A DNA stretch of 64,000 nucleotides from Ignavibacteriaceae bacterium (GTDB lineage: Bacteria; Bacteroidota; Ignavibacteria; Ignavibacteriales; Ignavibacteriaceae). The DNA lies in NCBI GenBank assembly GCA_020848375.1, contig JADLAF010000110.1, positions 1 through 64,000 of the forward strand. Direction: 5' to 3'. Within the stretch, counting starts at the first letter, position 1. The number at the start of each line of letters is the position of its first letter. The notes beneath the pieces are model-generated. The model saw only the letters and a program-made list of their open reading frames with translations, was not told where the DNA came from and did not search any database. Positions 28,121-37,076 of the stretch are shown one piece after another. Both the position numbers and the translations under genes were made by a program.

Positions 28121-28430
28121 GCACTTACCCGGTGCAGCCGGTCTGATATATGAACCGGGGAGGGGGACTTTCCAGTTGTGACCAATGTCATACTAATATA
28201 CAGGAAGAGATTACGGCGTGGGTGGTTTTCAGGGAAGAATAACTATAAAACACCTGATTTTATTGCTCCTGAATGATGTATATCCCCGCGATTTCCGCCC
28301 CTTTCTTATATACCCTTTCCCTCCAGATATATAGGGGCACCCCCTTCAAAAGATTTTTCTTGCTTTTTGTATTAACTTTTTTATTATTTTAACTCCGTGG
28401 ATACCAAAAATCTATTATTTAACAACAATT
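28121..28430. other. Intergenic region with no recognised gene
   Basis: I see no open frame with coding character and no structured RNA between the Rrf2 gene and the VapB-like mini-gene. The last ~90 bases before 28430 are very AT-rich and probably hold the promoter of the mini-gene, but no clear TAnnTTTG site. Confidence 0.4.
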
Positions 28431-28443
28431 TAGGAGATCCGGT

Positions 28444-28602
28444 ATGAAGACACTCATTGATATAGACGATAAGCTGATGGCAAAAGCGCTTAAAGCTTCC
28501 GGCTTAGACACCAAAAAAGCAGTTGTGCATGCAGGTCTTGCACTGGTTGCAGGTGCTAAAGCCACAAAAGCTAAGCCGGCAAAAAAAGCAAAGAAGAAAT
28601 AA
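28444..28602 (+). CDS. Orphan VapB-like protein with a Lys/Ala-rich tail
   Basis: A 52-residue gene with a strong Shine-Dalgarno sequence (AGGAG, starting 14 bases before the ATG). The first ~35 residues (MKTLIDIDDKLMAKALKASG, then a LDTKKAVVHAGLALV stretch) match the N-terminal ribbon-helix-helix of VapB/DUF2191 antitoxins. The last ~15 residues are almost only Lys, Ala and Pro, like a histone-type DNA-binding tail. No PIN toxin follows: the next gene is convergent and ends 8 bases later. It may be a stand-alone DNA-binding protein rather than an antitoxin. Confidence 0.75.
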   Translation: MKTLIDIDDKLMAKALKASGLDTKKAVVHAGLALVAGAKATKAKPAKKAKKK

Positions 28603-28611
28603 TTCTTCTTT
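28590..28611. terminator. AT-rich bidirectional hairpin between convergent gene ends
   Basis: AAAGAAGAA (28590-28598) pairs with TTCTTCTTT (28603-28611) around a 4-base loop, overlapping both stop codons. T runs follow on the leftward strand. The stem is weak, so termination is only plausible. Confidence 0.4.
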
Positions 28612-28930
28612 AAAAAAGCAGGATTCCCGTTAGGACTGAAATAAAAATAAGTCCGGCGGTGACGATCTTGGCTCTTAACGGCATCTTGCCGCCGTCAACA
28701 AAGTTTTGAATATGGTGACCAAACATTCTGTTGGTCAGTATATAGTTCAGAAATCTCTCTGAGCTTCTGGCAAAAAAATATGCAGCCATAATCAAAAATA
28801 TTGTCCCGGGCATCAAAGGCACAATAAAACCAATGATGCCCGTTATTGTACAAACAACTCCGAGTATAAAATAAGTTATTCTGAGCCAGCGTTGCTCAAC
28901 AACTTTCCTCTTCTTAATCGCCTGCCGCAT
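28610..28930 (-). CDS. DUF454 (YbaN-like) membrane protein
   Basis: A 106-residue inner-membrane protein of unknown function. After a basic N-terminus come hydrophobic segments (about 17-50 and 84-106) around the family signature PLMPGTIFLIMAAYFFARSS. It lies 9 bases downstream of the dipeptidyl peptidase gene, so the two are probably co-transcribed, although no functional link is known. Confidence 0.88.
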   Translation of the reverse strand: MRQAIKKRKVVEQRWLRITYFILGVVCTITGIIGFIVPLMPGTIFLIMAAYFFARSSERFLNYILTNRMFGHHIQNFVDGGKMPLRAKIVTAGLIFISVLTGILLF

Positions 28931-28939
28931 CTCTTCCCG

Positions 28940-31120
28940 TTATAAGTTTTCCTCAATAAATTCAGTCATCATCTTAAACAGATGCTGACGGGTTTTTCCA
29001 CCGTAAATACCATGGTCTTTTTCGGGGTAGTACATTGTTTCGAATGGTTTGTCTTCGGCTATCAGTTTTTCAGCCAGCTTTACCGCGTTCTGGAAATGAA
29101 CATTGTCATCACCGGTACCATGAACCAGCAGCAGCTTTCCTTTGAGCTTTGATGTATGGGAAAGCACAGCGCTGTTCTCATACCCTTCAGGGTTAAGCTG
29201 CGGAGTCTGCATATAACGCTCGGTATAAATGGTATCATAGAACTTCCAGTGGGTGACTGGTGCTACTGAAATAGCTGCCTTAAAGTAGTCAGCTCCCTTC
29301 ATCAGGGTGAGGGCTGAGTTGTATCCGCCATAGCTCCATCCCCAGATGCCGATGCGCGATGCATCAACCCAGGGCTGAGCGCCGAGATATTTTGCTGCTT
29401 CAACCTGATCCTGTACTTCGAAATTGCCGAGGTCTTTATACACTTGCTTCTTGAACACTCTTCCGCGCCCGCCGGTTCCCCGGTTGTCAACCGCAAAAAT
29501 GATGTACCCCTTCTGTGCAAGCATCTGATGCCAAAGGAAGTTTGCACCGCCCCAGCGGTCATTAACCACCTGTGAGCCAGGTCCTCCATAGGTAAAAATA
29601 AGGACGGGATACTTCTTTGCGGCATCAAAATTAGCCGGTTTAATGATATATGCATTCAGATCCTGCCCGTCTGAAGTGTTGAAGGTCAGAAACTCCAGTT
29701 TAGCCAGGTTATAATCCTTAAAAACTAACATGTCAGACTCAGCCAGCGTCATTATCTTTTTACCGTCACCGGAATAAAGATAGGTATTGGTCAGAGTGTT
29801 CGCGTTTGAATAACGGTCAACAAAATACGCACATGTTGGGGAGAGGGAAATATCATGCGTACCAGCTTCATTGGTCAGACGCTTCTTTTCAGAACCGTCA
29901 ACCCGCACCGTATTGAGATCTGAGTATATTGCCCCGAGTTCCTTTGAAGTGAAGTAAACCAGAGCGTTCTTTTCATCATAACCGAGGATATCGGATGCCT
30001 CCCACTTGCCAGAGGTAAGTTGGGATAACTGTTTCCCCTCATCAGAGAAGTGATATATATGATTATAGCCGTCTTTTTCTGAGGTCCAGAGAAATCCTTT
30101 TCTGCTGCCTTTGGTAAAGATCAGATTGTCATGAACGTCAACCCAGGCCTCATCAGTTTCAGAATGGATGAGACTGGTTTTTCCGCTGACAGGATTTGCT
30201 GCCAGGATGTCCAACCGGTTCTGCAGCCGGTTAAGACGCTGAAGCCAAAGGTCACCTGTGGATGGGTTAAATTTAATTCGGGCGACGTATATATCCTTTT
30301 CCTCACCAAGATCGACAAACACGTTTTTTGAGTTCTTAAGATCATAAATGCCAATCTTTACTTCTGAGTTGCGGTCACCTGCTTTTGGGTAACGCATATC
30401 AATTGAGTTGAGATACAGGGAGTCCCACTTCTGAATCTTTATCTCAGGCACGTCAGTCTGATCAAGACGCCAGTAGCCAAGATAGCGTGAGTCATGCGAC
30501 CATGCGTATGCCTGGATGATGCTGAACTCCTCTTCATAAACCCAGTCGAAGACACCGTTCAGTACAAGATCTGAGCCGTCATAGGTAAGCTGCTGTTCGG
30601 TGGCTGAGGGGAGGTCATAGACAAAAAGATTGTGCCCGCGCGAGAAAGCAATTTTTTTTCCGTCAGGTGAGAACTGCATATTAATCTGCTGCTCTTTGGA
30701 GGCGACCTCGGCGGTTATGGATTTCTTTGCAACATCGTATATATAAAAGGTACCGCCGCTTTTAAGGGAACGGGCGGGAAGCACTCCGGTTATCATCAGA
30801 TGCGTTCCGACAGGCGACCACTCGTAGTTGGAGAGGGTAATCTGCTCGCCGCCGGTGGATTTGAGTTCCGAGCCCTTAATCAGAAGCGTGGTATCTTTTT
30901 TGGCGATATCAAAGTAATGAACATTCATAGACTTTGTTTCAGCATCGTATTTCGAGAATGAGAAACCGGTGCCCTGCGGGTGCCACTTCAGTCCGGAGAC
31001 TGATTTAGCGGAAAAACTCCGGCTGGTATATATCTCGTCAACCGTCAGATTCTTCTGCGGTATGACCGATGCTGTGAGGGACAGAAAAAGAACAAACAAA
31101 ATCTGTTTCTGGAATTTCAT
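28940..31120 (-). CDS. Dipeptidyl peptidase IV (S9B)
   Basis: Exported serine protease releasing X-Pro or X-Ala dipeptides from peptide N-termini. A signal peptide covers the first ~22 residues. The beta-propeller contains the substrate-anchoring motif DWVYEEE (192-198). The alpha/beta-hydrolase domain has GWSYGG with Ser596, Asp672 in HGTGDDNVHF and His703 in KDHGIYGG. 726 residues, standard for bacterial DPP IV. It likely works in the periplasm on peptides from secreted proteases. Confidence 0.95.
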   Translation of the reverse strand: MKFQKQILFVLFLSLTASVIPQKNLTVDEIYTSRSFSAKSVSGLKWHPQGTGFSFSKYDAETKSMNVHYFDIAKKDTTLLIKGSELKSTGGEQITLSNYEWSPVGTHLMITGVLPARSLKSGGTFYIYDVAKKSITAEVASKEQQINMQFSPDGKKIAFSRGHNLFVYDLPSATEQQLTYDGSDLVLNGVFDWVYEEEFSIIQAYAWSHDSRYLGYWRLDQTDVPEIKIQKWDSLYLNSIDMRYPKAGDRNSEVKIGIYDLKNSKNVFVDLGEEKDIYVARIKFNPSTGDLWLQRLNRLQNRLDILAANPVSGKTSLIHSETDEAWVDVHDNLIFTKGSRKGFLWTSEKDGYNHIYHFSDEGKQLSQLTSGKWEASDILGYDEKNALVYFTSKELGAIYSDLNTVRVDGSEKKRLTNEAGTHDISLSPTCAYFVDRYSNANTLTNTYLYSGDGKKIMTLAESDMLVFKDYNLAKLEFLTFNTSDGQDLNAYIIKPANFDAAKKYPVLIFTYGGPGSQVVNDRWGGANFLWHQMLAQKGYIIFAVDNRGTGGRGRVFKKQVYKDLGNFEVQDQVEAAKYLGAQPWVDASRIGIWGWSYGGYNSALTLMKGADYFKAAISVAPVTHWKFYDTIYTERYMQTPQLNPEGYENSAVLSHTSKLKGKLLLVHGTGDDNVHFQNAVKLAEKLIAEDKPFETMYYPEKDHGIYGGKTRQHLFKMMTEFIEENL

Positions 31121-31170
31121 TACTTCTCCTTTAACATTTGGTAAAAACTCTGATATATATGTAACTTTAC

Positions 31171-31959
31171 TTATCTGCCGTCAATCATTCGGCCAAGCCC
31201 GCCAAGAATTGAGCCCTCATCTTTGCGTGCGCCGCCAGCCATGGGTGCCTGAGCCAGAATCCGGTCAGCCAGCCGTGCGAAGGGTAGCGACTGCAGATAA
31301 ATAGTACCGGTTCCGCGGATGGTTGCAAGAAAAAGACCTTCACCGCCGAAGAACATGGATTTCAGCCCGCCTGCCCGCTCGATATCATAATCCAGCCCGT
31401 CGGTAAAAGCCACGATGCAGCCGGTATCAATCCGGAGTACATCATTAACTAATTCTTTTTTTACAATGGTTCCGCCCGCATGAATGAACGCCATTCCATC
31501 CCCCTCAAGTTTCTGAAGGATGAAACCCTCGCCGCCAAAAAGTCCGGCACCGAATCTCTGAGTAAAGGCGATACCGGTTTTGGTGCCTTTAGCCGCGCAG
31601 AGGAACGAGTCCTTCTGGCAGAGGAGCCGCCCGCCAAATTTGGTAAGGTCAATCGGGATGATCTTGCCCGGATAGGGGGCTGCAAATGCCACTCGCTTTT
31701 TACCGGAGCCATGGTTGGTAAAGTGGGTCAGAAAGAGTGACTCGCCGGTCAGTACCCTTTTGCCCGCATTAAGGAGTTTGCCCATAAAGCCCTCGTTCGT
31801 ATCAGAGCCGTCACCCATTTTTGCTTCGAACTCAATGCCGTTTTCCATCCAGTTCATAACGCCTGCTTCGGCTATAACCGTTTCCCCCGGATCAAGTTCC
31901 ACCTCGATGACCTGCATATCATCGCCAAATATTTCGTAGTCTATTTCGTGAGATCTCAT
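31171..31959 (-). CDS. AIM24 / TIGR00266 family protein
   Basis: A 262-residue beta-rich protein of the AIM24 family. Characteristic parts are [20 protein letters not shown] near the N-terminus, the glycine-rich [14 protein letters not shown] centre and the [20 protein letters not shown] block near the end. The biochemical role in bacteria is unknown. There is no signal peptide or transmembrane segment. It lies 51 bases upstream of the dipeptidyl peptidase gene on the same strand and may share its transcript. Confidence 0.88.
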   Translation of the reverse strand: MRSHEIDYEIFGDDMQVIEVELDPGETVIAEAGVMNWMENGIEFEAKMGDGSDTNEGFMGKLLNAGKRVLTGESLFLTHFTNHGSGKKRVAFAAPYPGKIIPIDLTKFGGRLLCQKDSFLCAAKGTKTGIAFTQRFGAGLFGGEGFILQKLEGDGMAFIHAGGTIVKKELVNDVLRIDTGCIVAFTDGLDYDIERAGGLKSMFFGGEGLFLATIRGTGTIYLQSLPFARLADRILAQAPMAGGARKDEGSILGGLGRMIDGR

Positions 31960-32084
31960 AGTGATAATTCTGCTGATTTTTGGTTGAAAAGAACTGCAAA
32001 TTTAGCATAAAAGGGGTATTAAAACACGGGAATTAGGATGGGAGGGGGGGTAGATAAATCCTTTGAAAAAGTAATGGAGTTAAA

Positions 32085-33191
32085 TTATTTAACAATAAAA
32101 ATGATATCACTTAAAGCAGAGTACCGTGCAAGTCTGTCTTTGTAGCGAAAAGTAATTTTTAATCGTTCAGAATTTATACCAGTGAATTTTCTTAAATATT
32201 TAAAAATCGCGGGTTTTAATAACCGAAGATTTCTTTTCAATTTCCATGAACTATTAAAATCTTGAGTATCAACAAGGATGAGAAATAAACGATTTTCTGA
32301 TCCGAATCGCATCTCACCCTGGTTTTCGTAAAGCCACTTGCTCAATAATTTGGGCTCTTGTTGAGCTTCCGCCAAAACCTGGAGATTCTCAATATGCAAT
32401 GTTTCCAGAACTGATTTACAGAACTTATCGTTTTTATCCTTCATTTTTTCAGTAATCTCGTAATAGATGTCGGAATTATTACTGCTTTTGTTAAAAGAAA
32501 TCCCGGCCTCTTTTGCCTTCTTTTTTAGGAAGGTTAATTCGACTGGTAAACCCTTCTCTTTTCTTTTTGTGCGAATAAATTCTGCGGGCAGATAGGTTAC
32601 TTTCAAATCAAACGGGATACCATCAATAAAAAAATCTACACCCTTTATTTGCCCAACGGTTGGCAATACTTTTGGATGAGACTTGAAAATTGATTCAATG
32701 AGAATACTGCTCCAGTGATTGTACCAACTATTCAATACATATCCTTGTACAGCACTATTGATCTCTGTTTTGAATTTTGAGACGAGAGTATCGTAAGATT
32801 GATAAGTTTTTACGTATCGGCTTACCAGATATTTGTCAAGAGAATTTTGATAATCCCCGCCCCATTCAAAAATTTTTAACTTATATAATTCTGAAACCAA
32901 CTTTTCTGTATTAAGAGTATTAAGCTGAGATTTACTTTTTCTTTTGATAAATGTATCAAGTTTTATGTTCGAAAGAATAATATTATTGCGCAGTAATTTA
33001 AATAGCTCCCAGAATTGTTTTGTTAATGAAGTCTCTTTAAGTTTGATGTTGTTTGCAGAGGCAAATTCGGCTATCAGTTCTTTTCGAGCGATTGATTTCG
33101 TTTTTAGCCACAGCATACCCGACTGGTCACGATATAACGAATCTAATTGACCGCTATCGTGAAGTTTTTTCCAATGATTAAACTCTTTCAA
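32085..33191 (-). CDS. Probable type II restriction endonuclease of unknown specificity
   Basis: A 368-residue protein I do not recognise by family, called from context and one motif. Residues 184-197 read GVDFFIDGIPFDLK, a PD-(D/E)XK nuclease core with Asp186, Asp195 and Lys197; Glu166 on a preceding helix (LIESIF) could be the first acidic residue. The first ~150 residues are helical and charged. It overlaps the end of the adenine methylase gene by 14 bases, the usual arrangement for a cognate restriction enzyme. The gene is clearly more AT-rich than its surroundings. Confidence is higher for nuclease than for the exact type. Confidence 0.7.
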   Translation of the reverse strand: MKEFNHWKKLHDSGQLDSLYRDQSGMLWLKTKSIARKELIAEFASANNIKLKETSLTKQFWELFKLLRNNIILSNIKLDTFIKRKSKSQLNTLNTEKLVSELYKLKIFEWGGDYQNSLDKYLVSRYVKTYQSYDTLVSKFKTEINSAVQGYVLNSWYNHWSSILIESIFKSHPKVLPTVGQIKGVDFFIDGIPFDLKVTYLPAEFIRTKRKEKGLPVELTFLKKKAKEAGISFNKSSNNSDIYYEITEKMKDKNDKFCKSVLETLHIENLQVLAEAQQEPKLLSKWLYENQGEMRFGSENRLFLILVDTQDFNSSWKLKRNLRLLKPAIFKYLRKFTGINSERLKITFRYKDRLARYSALSDIIFIVK

Positions 33192-34284
33192 AACTTGTCT
33201 CGTGAATATGATGCTCTATAAAGTGTTTCTTTTTCGGTTTGCAAACAAAAAGGACCTCATGACTGCCGGCCACACTTCCTTTGCCGCCTCTTCCGTTGCT
33301 GTAGGCCTTTTTTTCAATGCTAATGTCTCGGAATTTCGAAATCAAAAATGAAAGTTCATCAATGGAAGGATAACTTCTATCATTATAACTTATAAGCCAG
33401 TAAGGAATATCATTAGATTGCTCAAATAAATTCTTAAATGAATCTTTCACGTCACGCTTCTTGTCGAAGCCACTGTATCGCTGCGGTTCATATCTTTTGA
33501 TACCATTAATAAATTGTTTTTCTTTCCAGTATTCAGTAAATGTTTCAAGTAAATGATAAAAACTTTGGTAGTCAGCATGGCTGTCACAGTACGGAGGGTC
33601 AAAATAGACCAAATCGATTTTAGTTAGTTTGGGCAGCAAATCCAATATGTTTTCATTATAACTTCTGTTTTCTCTTGTATTATCAAAAATTGCTGCATTG
33701 TAACTTGGAATTAAATCCTCAAAAATATCTTTTATTGGTCGGATCAAACTTCTGTTTCTTTTAATTCTCTCGGGATCACTCGCATATTTTAGCGCCTGAG
33801 TATGACCAAAATGCCCCATTGTCACTTTTCGGGTCATGCTACGGTTGATGAGAGCATAAGCCAGAGCCCTTTTGTATTTTGTGGGAAGAAATGAAATGTT
33901 TGCGCGGAGGTTATCTAAAAACTCAGCTTCATCTTCTTCAAAAAATACACCAGAGTAGGTTGACGAGATAAGTTGAAATTCAGATTTGTTGATTGCTGGT
34001 TGAAGTAATAAAGAAAAATCATCCTTTGTGAGTTGATCTCTCTCATTTTCAATTAATGCTAATCCGATTTGATGATTAAAGTTGAGAAAATCATTTGTAA
34101 TAGTTTCAAATCCTAATTGCTTAAAAAGAAATGCAACAGATTGTGATCCTGCAAATGCATCAAGCGCACTATTAACGTTCTTTGGGATAAACTTTTTGAT
34201 CCAGGACAGATGTGTGTGTTTGGCTCCCAAATACTGTGGTTCTGGGAACTTGTAATCGAAATTTAGATATTCCTTAAAAAGCAT
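33178..34284 (-). CDS. DNA N6-adenine methyltransferase (D12 class)
   Basis: Modification enzyme of the restriction system, 368 residues. Motif X-like PQYLGAKHTHLSWI is near the N-terminus. SAM-binding motif I is ALDAFAGSQSVAFLF (40-54), and catalytic motif IV DPPY is at 229-232. The order I before IV is the alpha class shared with Dam and DpnII-type enzymes. The C-terminal SNGRGGKGSVAGSHEVLF segment and the endonuclease gene overlap complete the picture. AT-rich composition suggests a laterally acquired island at 32085-34284. Confidence 0.92.
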   Translation of the reverse strand: MLFKEYLNFDYKFPEPQYLGAKHTHLSWIKKFIPKNVNSALDAFAGSQSVAFLFKQLGFETITNDFLNFNHQIGLALIENERDQLTKDDFSLLLQPAINKSEFQLISSTYSGVFFEEDEAEFLDNLRANISFLPTKYKRALAYALINRSMTRKVTMGHFGHTQALKYASDPERIKRNRSLIRPIKDIFEDLIPSYNAAIFDNTRENRSYNENILDLLPKLTKIDLVYFDPPYCDSHADYQSFYHLLETFTEYWKEKQFINGIKRYEPQRYSGFDKKRDVKDSFKNLFEQSNDIPYWLISYNDRSYPSIDELSFLISKFRDISIEKKAYSNGRGGKGSVAGSHEVLFVCKPKKKHFIEHHIHETSFERV

Positions 34285-34730
34285 AATTTAATATTTTGCG
34301 ACAAAATAAAATCAACTATTATATTTGATCTGCCTGAAAAACTGCGAACTTCTTCAGTAAGAAATTTTACCTTTTGTGGCTATCATTCTATAATGAATCC
34401 GTCCTGAAAAATTTGCCGTGCAAACCGTAGGATGCAGGACTATCAAAATTACGAATCATTTAATATATCCGTCCTATTTTTAAAATCTGAGTGCCGAAAC
34501 GGACCACAGGGTTGAAGGTCAAAAAGTACGACTTTCTTTGAATGAGTTAATTGAAAGGCAATCGAGTAACCCATTCAAAAATCGATTATCGAAACATTTC
34601 GTGCAATATACAGCCATTTCTCCATAAAAGTCAACTTTTCTGTACAAACACCGGATATCCCCACCCCCTTTCCAATCCCTTTTCTATTCTTTACATTGCA
34701 TTTATGATTTTCTGCAATTAACCGGCTATT
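34285..34730. other. Intergenic region between the R-M genes and the antiporter
   Basis: No gene is visible in these 446 bases. They hold two inverted repeats. GTCCTG (34401-34406) pairs with CAGGAC (34435-34440). TTTGAATGAGTTA (34537-34549) pairs with TAACCCATTCAAA (34567-34579), 12 of 13 positions. The word ATCCGTCCT occurs twice (34398-34406 and about 34468-34476). The divergent promoters must lie here. Confidence 0.5.
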
Positions 34731-36260
34731 ATGCAAATATCTTCTGAAAATATCCTGCTGATGGGCTCTCTGCTTCTGCTTCTGACGATTTTGGCGAGCA
34801 AGACCTCATTCAAACTGGGCATCCCGGCGCTTATTGTCTTCCTTGGCATAGGTATGCTGGCAGGGTCTGACGGTCCCGGCGGTATTTATTTTGATGACCC
34901 TAAGCTGGCTCAGTTCATTGGAATATTCTCACTCTGTTTTATTCTCTTTGCTGGCGGTTTTGAAACTAAATGGGAAAGTGTAAAACCAATCTTCTGGCGG
35001 GGAATTTCTCTGGCTACTATCGGGGTGTTTGTTACTGCATTGTCAACGGGGCTTTTTCTTCACTTTGTCATCGGGCTTGAATTCATTTATGCCCTACTGA
35101 TCGGTTCAATTATTTCATCCACTGATGCCGCTGCGGTTTTTTCTATTCTCCGTACAAAGGATATCGGGCTTGATCATCAGACTCGTTCAACGCTTGAGTT
35201 CGAAAGCGGTAGTAATGACCCGATGGCTTATATTCTCATGCTCGCCTGCATCAATATTATTACCTCAGGTGAGATGCAGATTGGCGAACAGATATTCTTT
35301 CTGGTAAAACAGATGGTCATTGGCGGAGTGTTTGGCTATGCACTCGGCAGGGGGGGAGTTTATCTAATCAATAAAATTAATCTCAGTTACGAGGGGCTTT
35401 ACTCAGTGCTGGTAACCGCGCTCCTGCTCTTCGTTTTTTCGATAACTGATCTTCTCGGCGGCAACGGTTTTCTTGCAGTATATCTCTTTGGTGTTATTCT
35501 TGCAAACAGCAGTCTGATACACAAAAAAAGTCTGGTGAAGTTTTTTGACGGTATCGCCTGGATGATGCAGAGTATAATGTTTCTCACGCTCGGTCTGCTG
35601 GTTTACCCGATGCAGATTCTTCCGGTGCTTTGGGCGGGGATTATGATTTCACTTTTTCTCATGTTTGTTGCCCGGCCCGCCGGAGTAATGATTAGTCTGC
35701 TTTTTACGAAGATCAACTTCAGGGAAAAAATATTTTTCTCCTGGGTCGGCCTCCGCGGTGCTGTGCCTATTGTTTTTGCCACGTACCCTTATATATATGG
35801 TATTAAAGATGCTGACCTGATTTTTAATGTGGTGTTTTTTATCTCCCTTAGCTCGGTTCTTATTCAAGGTACAACTCTTCCCTTTTTTGCACGTAAAATG
35901 AAACTTGTTGTTCACGAGAGTGAACGAAAAAAAACCCCGCTTGAGTTAGAACTGAGCGAAAGCATTAAAACCGAGCTGATGGAATTCTTTGTCCCTCACG
36001 GCAGTGCAATAGCCGGAATGCGGATTGTTGACCTCCACTTTCCGCGGAATGCACATATCGCCATGATCAACCGTGATGAAAAATTCATCACTCCGTCCGG
36101 AAATACTGTCCTCCATGAGGGGGATATTCTGATCATCATGGCTGAGGAGAAGGATGTGCTCCGTTCGGTGAGTGATATCCTTAGCAAGCGAATTGATAAA
36201 CCGGAGGAGAAACCTGATGCCGGGGAAACCACTCCGGTGGAAAGCAGCCCTGACTCCTGA
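34731..36260 (+). CDS. K+/H+ antiporter, NhaP2/CvrA type
   Basis: Inner-membrane cation/proton antiporter of 509 residues. About 12 hydrophobic segments occupy residues 5-385 (the Na/H exchanger fold), including STDAAAVFSILR and EFESGSNDPMAYIL, the expected ion-site acidic motifs. Residues about 405-480 form a TrkA-C regulatory domain (FFVPHGSAIAGMRIVDLHFP, then HEGDILIIMAE). The TrkA-C tail favours the potassium/proton type over plain Na+/H+ exchange. It is monocistronic. Confidence 0.9.
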   Translation: MQISSENILLMGSLLLLLTILASKTSFKLGIPALIVFLGIGMLAGSDGPGGIYFDDPKLAQFIGIFSLCFILFAGGFETKWESVKPIFWRGISLATIGVFVTALSTGLFLHFVIGLEFIYALLIGSIISSTDAAAVFSILRTKDIGLDHQTRSTLEFESGSNDPMAYILMLACINIITSGEMQIGEQIFFLVKQMVIGGVFGYALGRGGVYLINKINLSYEGLYSVLVTALLLFVFSITDLLGGNGFLAVYLFGVILANSSLIHKKSLVKFFDGIAWMMQSIMFLTLGLLVYPMQILPVLWAGIMISLFLMFVARPAGVMISLLFTKINFREKIFFSWVGLRGAVPIVFATYPYIYGIKDADLIFNVVFFISLSSVLIQGTTLPFFARKMKLVVHESERKKTPLELELSESIKTELMEFFVPHGSAIAGMRIVDLHFPRNAHIAMINRDEKFITPSGNTVLHEGDILIIMAEEKDVLRSVSDILSKRIDKPEEKPDAGETTPVESSPDS

Positions 36261-36317
36261 CCGCCCAACCCCTGCCGGAAAAAAAATACTTTTATTTTGA
36301 TAAGGAGTAGCGGATTC

Positions 36318-36350
36318 TTTGGAATTAAAACGGGATTTTGATTAAGTTTG
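36318..36350 (+). promoter_or_regulatory. Promoter of the sdhCAB operon
   Basis: TTTG at 36318-36321, a 21-base spacer and TAAGTTTG at 36343-36350 fit the Bacteroidetes consensus. The site ends 38 bases before the sdhC start, and the TAAGTTTG element is identical to those ahead of sufB and greA. Confidence 0.6.
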
Positions 36351-36388
36351 CCCTATTCCATTAATTAAAAATCATAAGGATATATTTA

Positions 36389-37075
36389 ATGGGTTGGTTA
36401 TCAAAAACCTTTACCTCGTCAGTCGGCAAAAAGCTTATCATGGCTCTCACCGGCTTATTCCTGATTTCATTCCTGATAGTTCATCTGTCGGGAAATTTCC
36501 TCCTGCTCAGAAATGACAATGGCGCTGCTTTCTTCCAATACTCAGAATTCATGAAAACAAACCCTGTAATCCTGGTTATGGAGGTGGTGCTGTTTCTCGG
36601 TTTCATCATTCATGCATTCAGCGGATTCCGGCTGGCGCTTGAAAACAAGAAAGCGCGCCCAGTCGGCTATGCGGTTAACAGACCGTCCGAAAACAGTTCC
36701 GTCTTCTCCCGGTCTATGGTCTGGACGGGGAGCATTGTTTTTATCTTTCTGGTTATCCATCTGAAAAGCTTTTTTGTTGACCATAAAGTTGCCTCGTGGA
36801 TGGGGGTAACTCATGAGGAGACGCTTTTTCAGGCAGTGGTGAGCGCGTTCCAGAATCCGGTATATACCTGGTTCTATGTTGCCGCCATGGTGCTTCTCGG
36901 CTTCCATTTGAACCACGGATTTCAGAGTGCTTTCCAGACCCTCGGGCTGAATCATAAGAAATATACTCCGCTGATTAAGAAACTCGGACTGATTTTTTCA
37001 ATAGTGGTACCGCTGCTCTTTGCTTACGTGCCGCTTTACTTTTTATTGATATATAAGACCACAGGAGGAAACTAA
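36389..37075 (+). CDS. sdhC: Succinate dehydrogenase/fumarate reductase cytochrome b subunit
   Basis: Single-polypeptide membrane anchor with five predicted helices, b558 type as in Bacteroidetes. 228 residues. The opening [20 protein letters not shown] and several helix histidines (for example in LVIHLKSF and GFHLNHGFQ) fit haem ligation. It anchors SdhAB and passes electrons to menaquinone. There is no separate SdhD gene. The sdhA Shine-Dalgarno sequence AGGAGG lies inside its last codons. Confidence 0.94.
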   Translation: MGWLSKTFTSSVGKKLIMALTGLFLISFLIVHLSGNFLLLRNDNGAAFFQYSEFMKTNPVILVMEVVLFLGFIIHAFSGFRLALENKKARPVGYAVNRPSENSSVFSRSMVWTGSIVFIFLVIHLKSFFVDHKVASWMGVTHEETLFQAVVSAFQNPVYTWFYVAAMVLLGFHLNHGFQSAFQTLGLNHKKYTPLIKKLGLIFSIVVPLLFAYVPLYFLLIYKTTGGN

Positions 37076-37076
37076 T

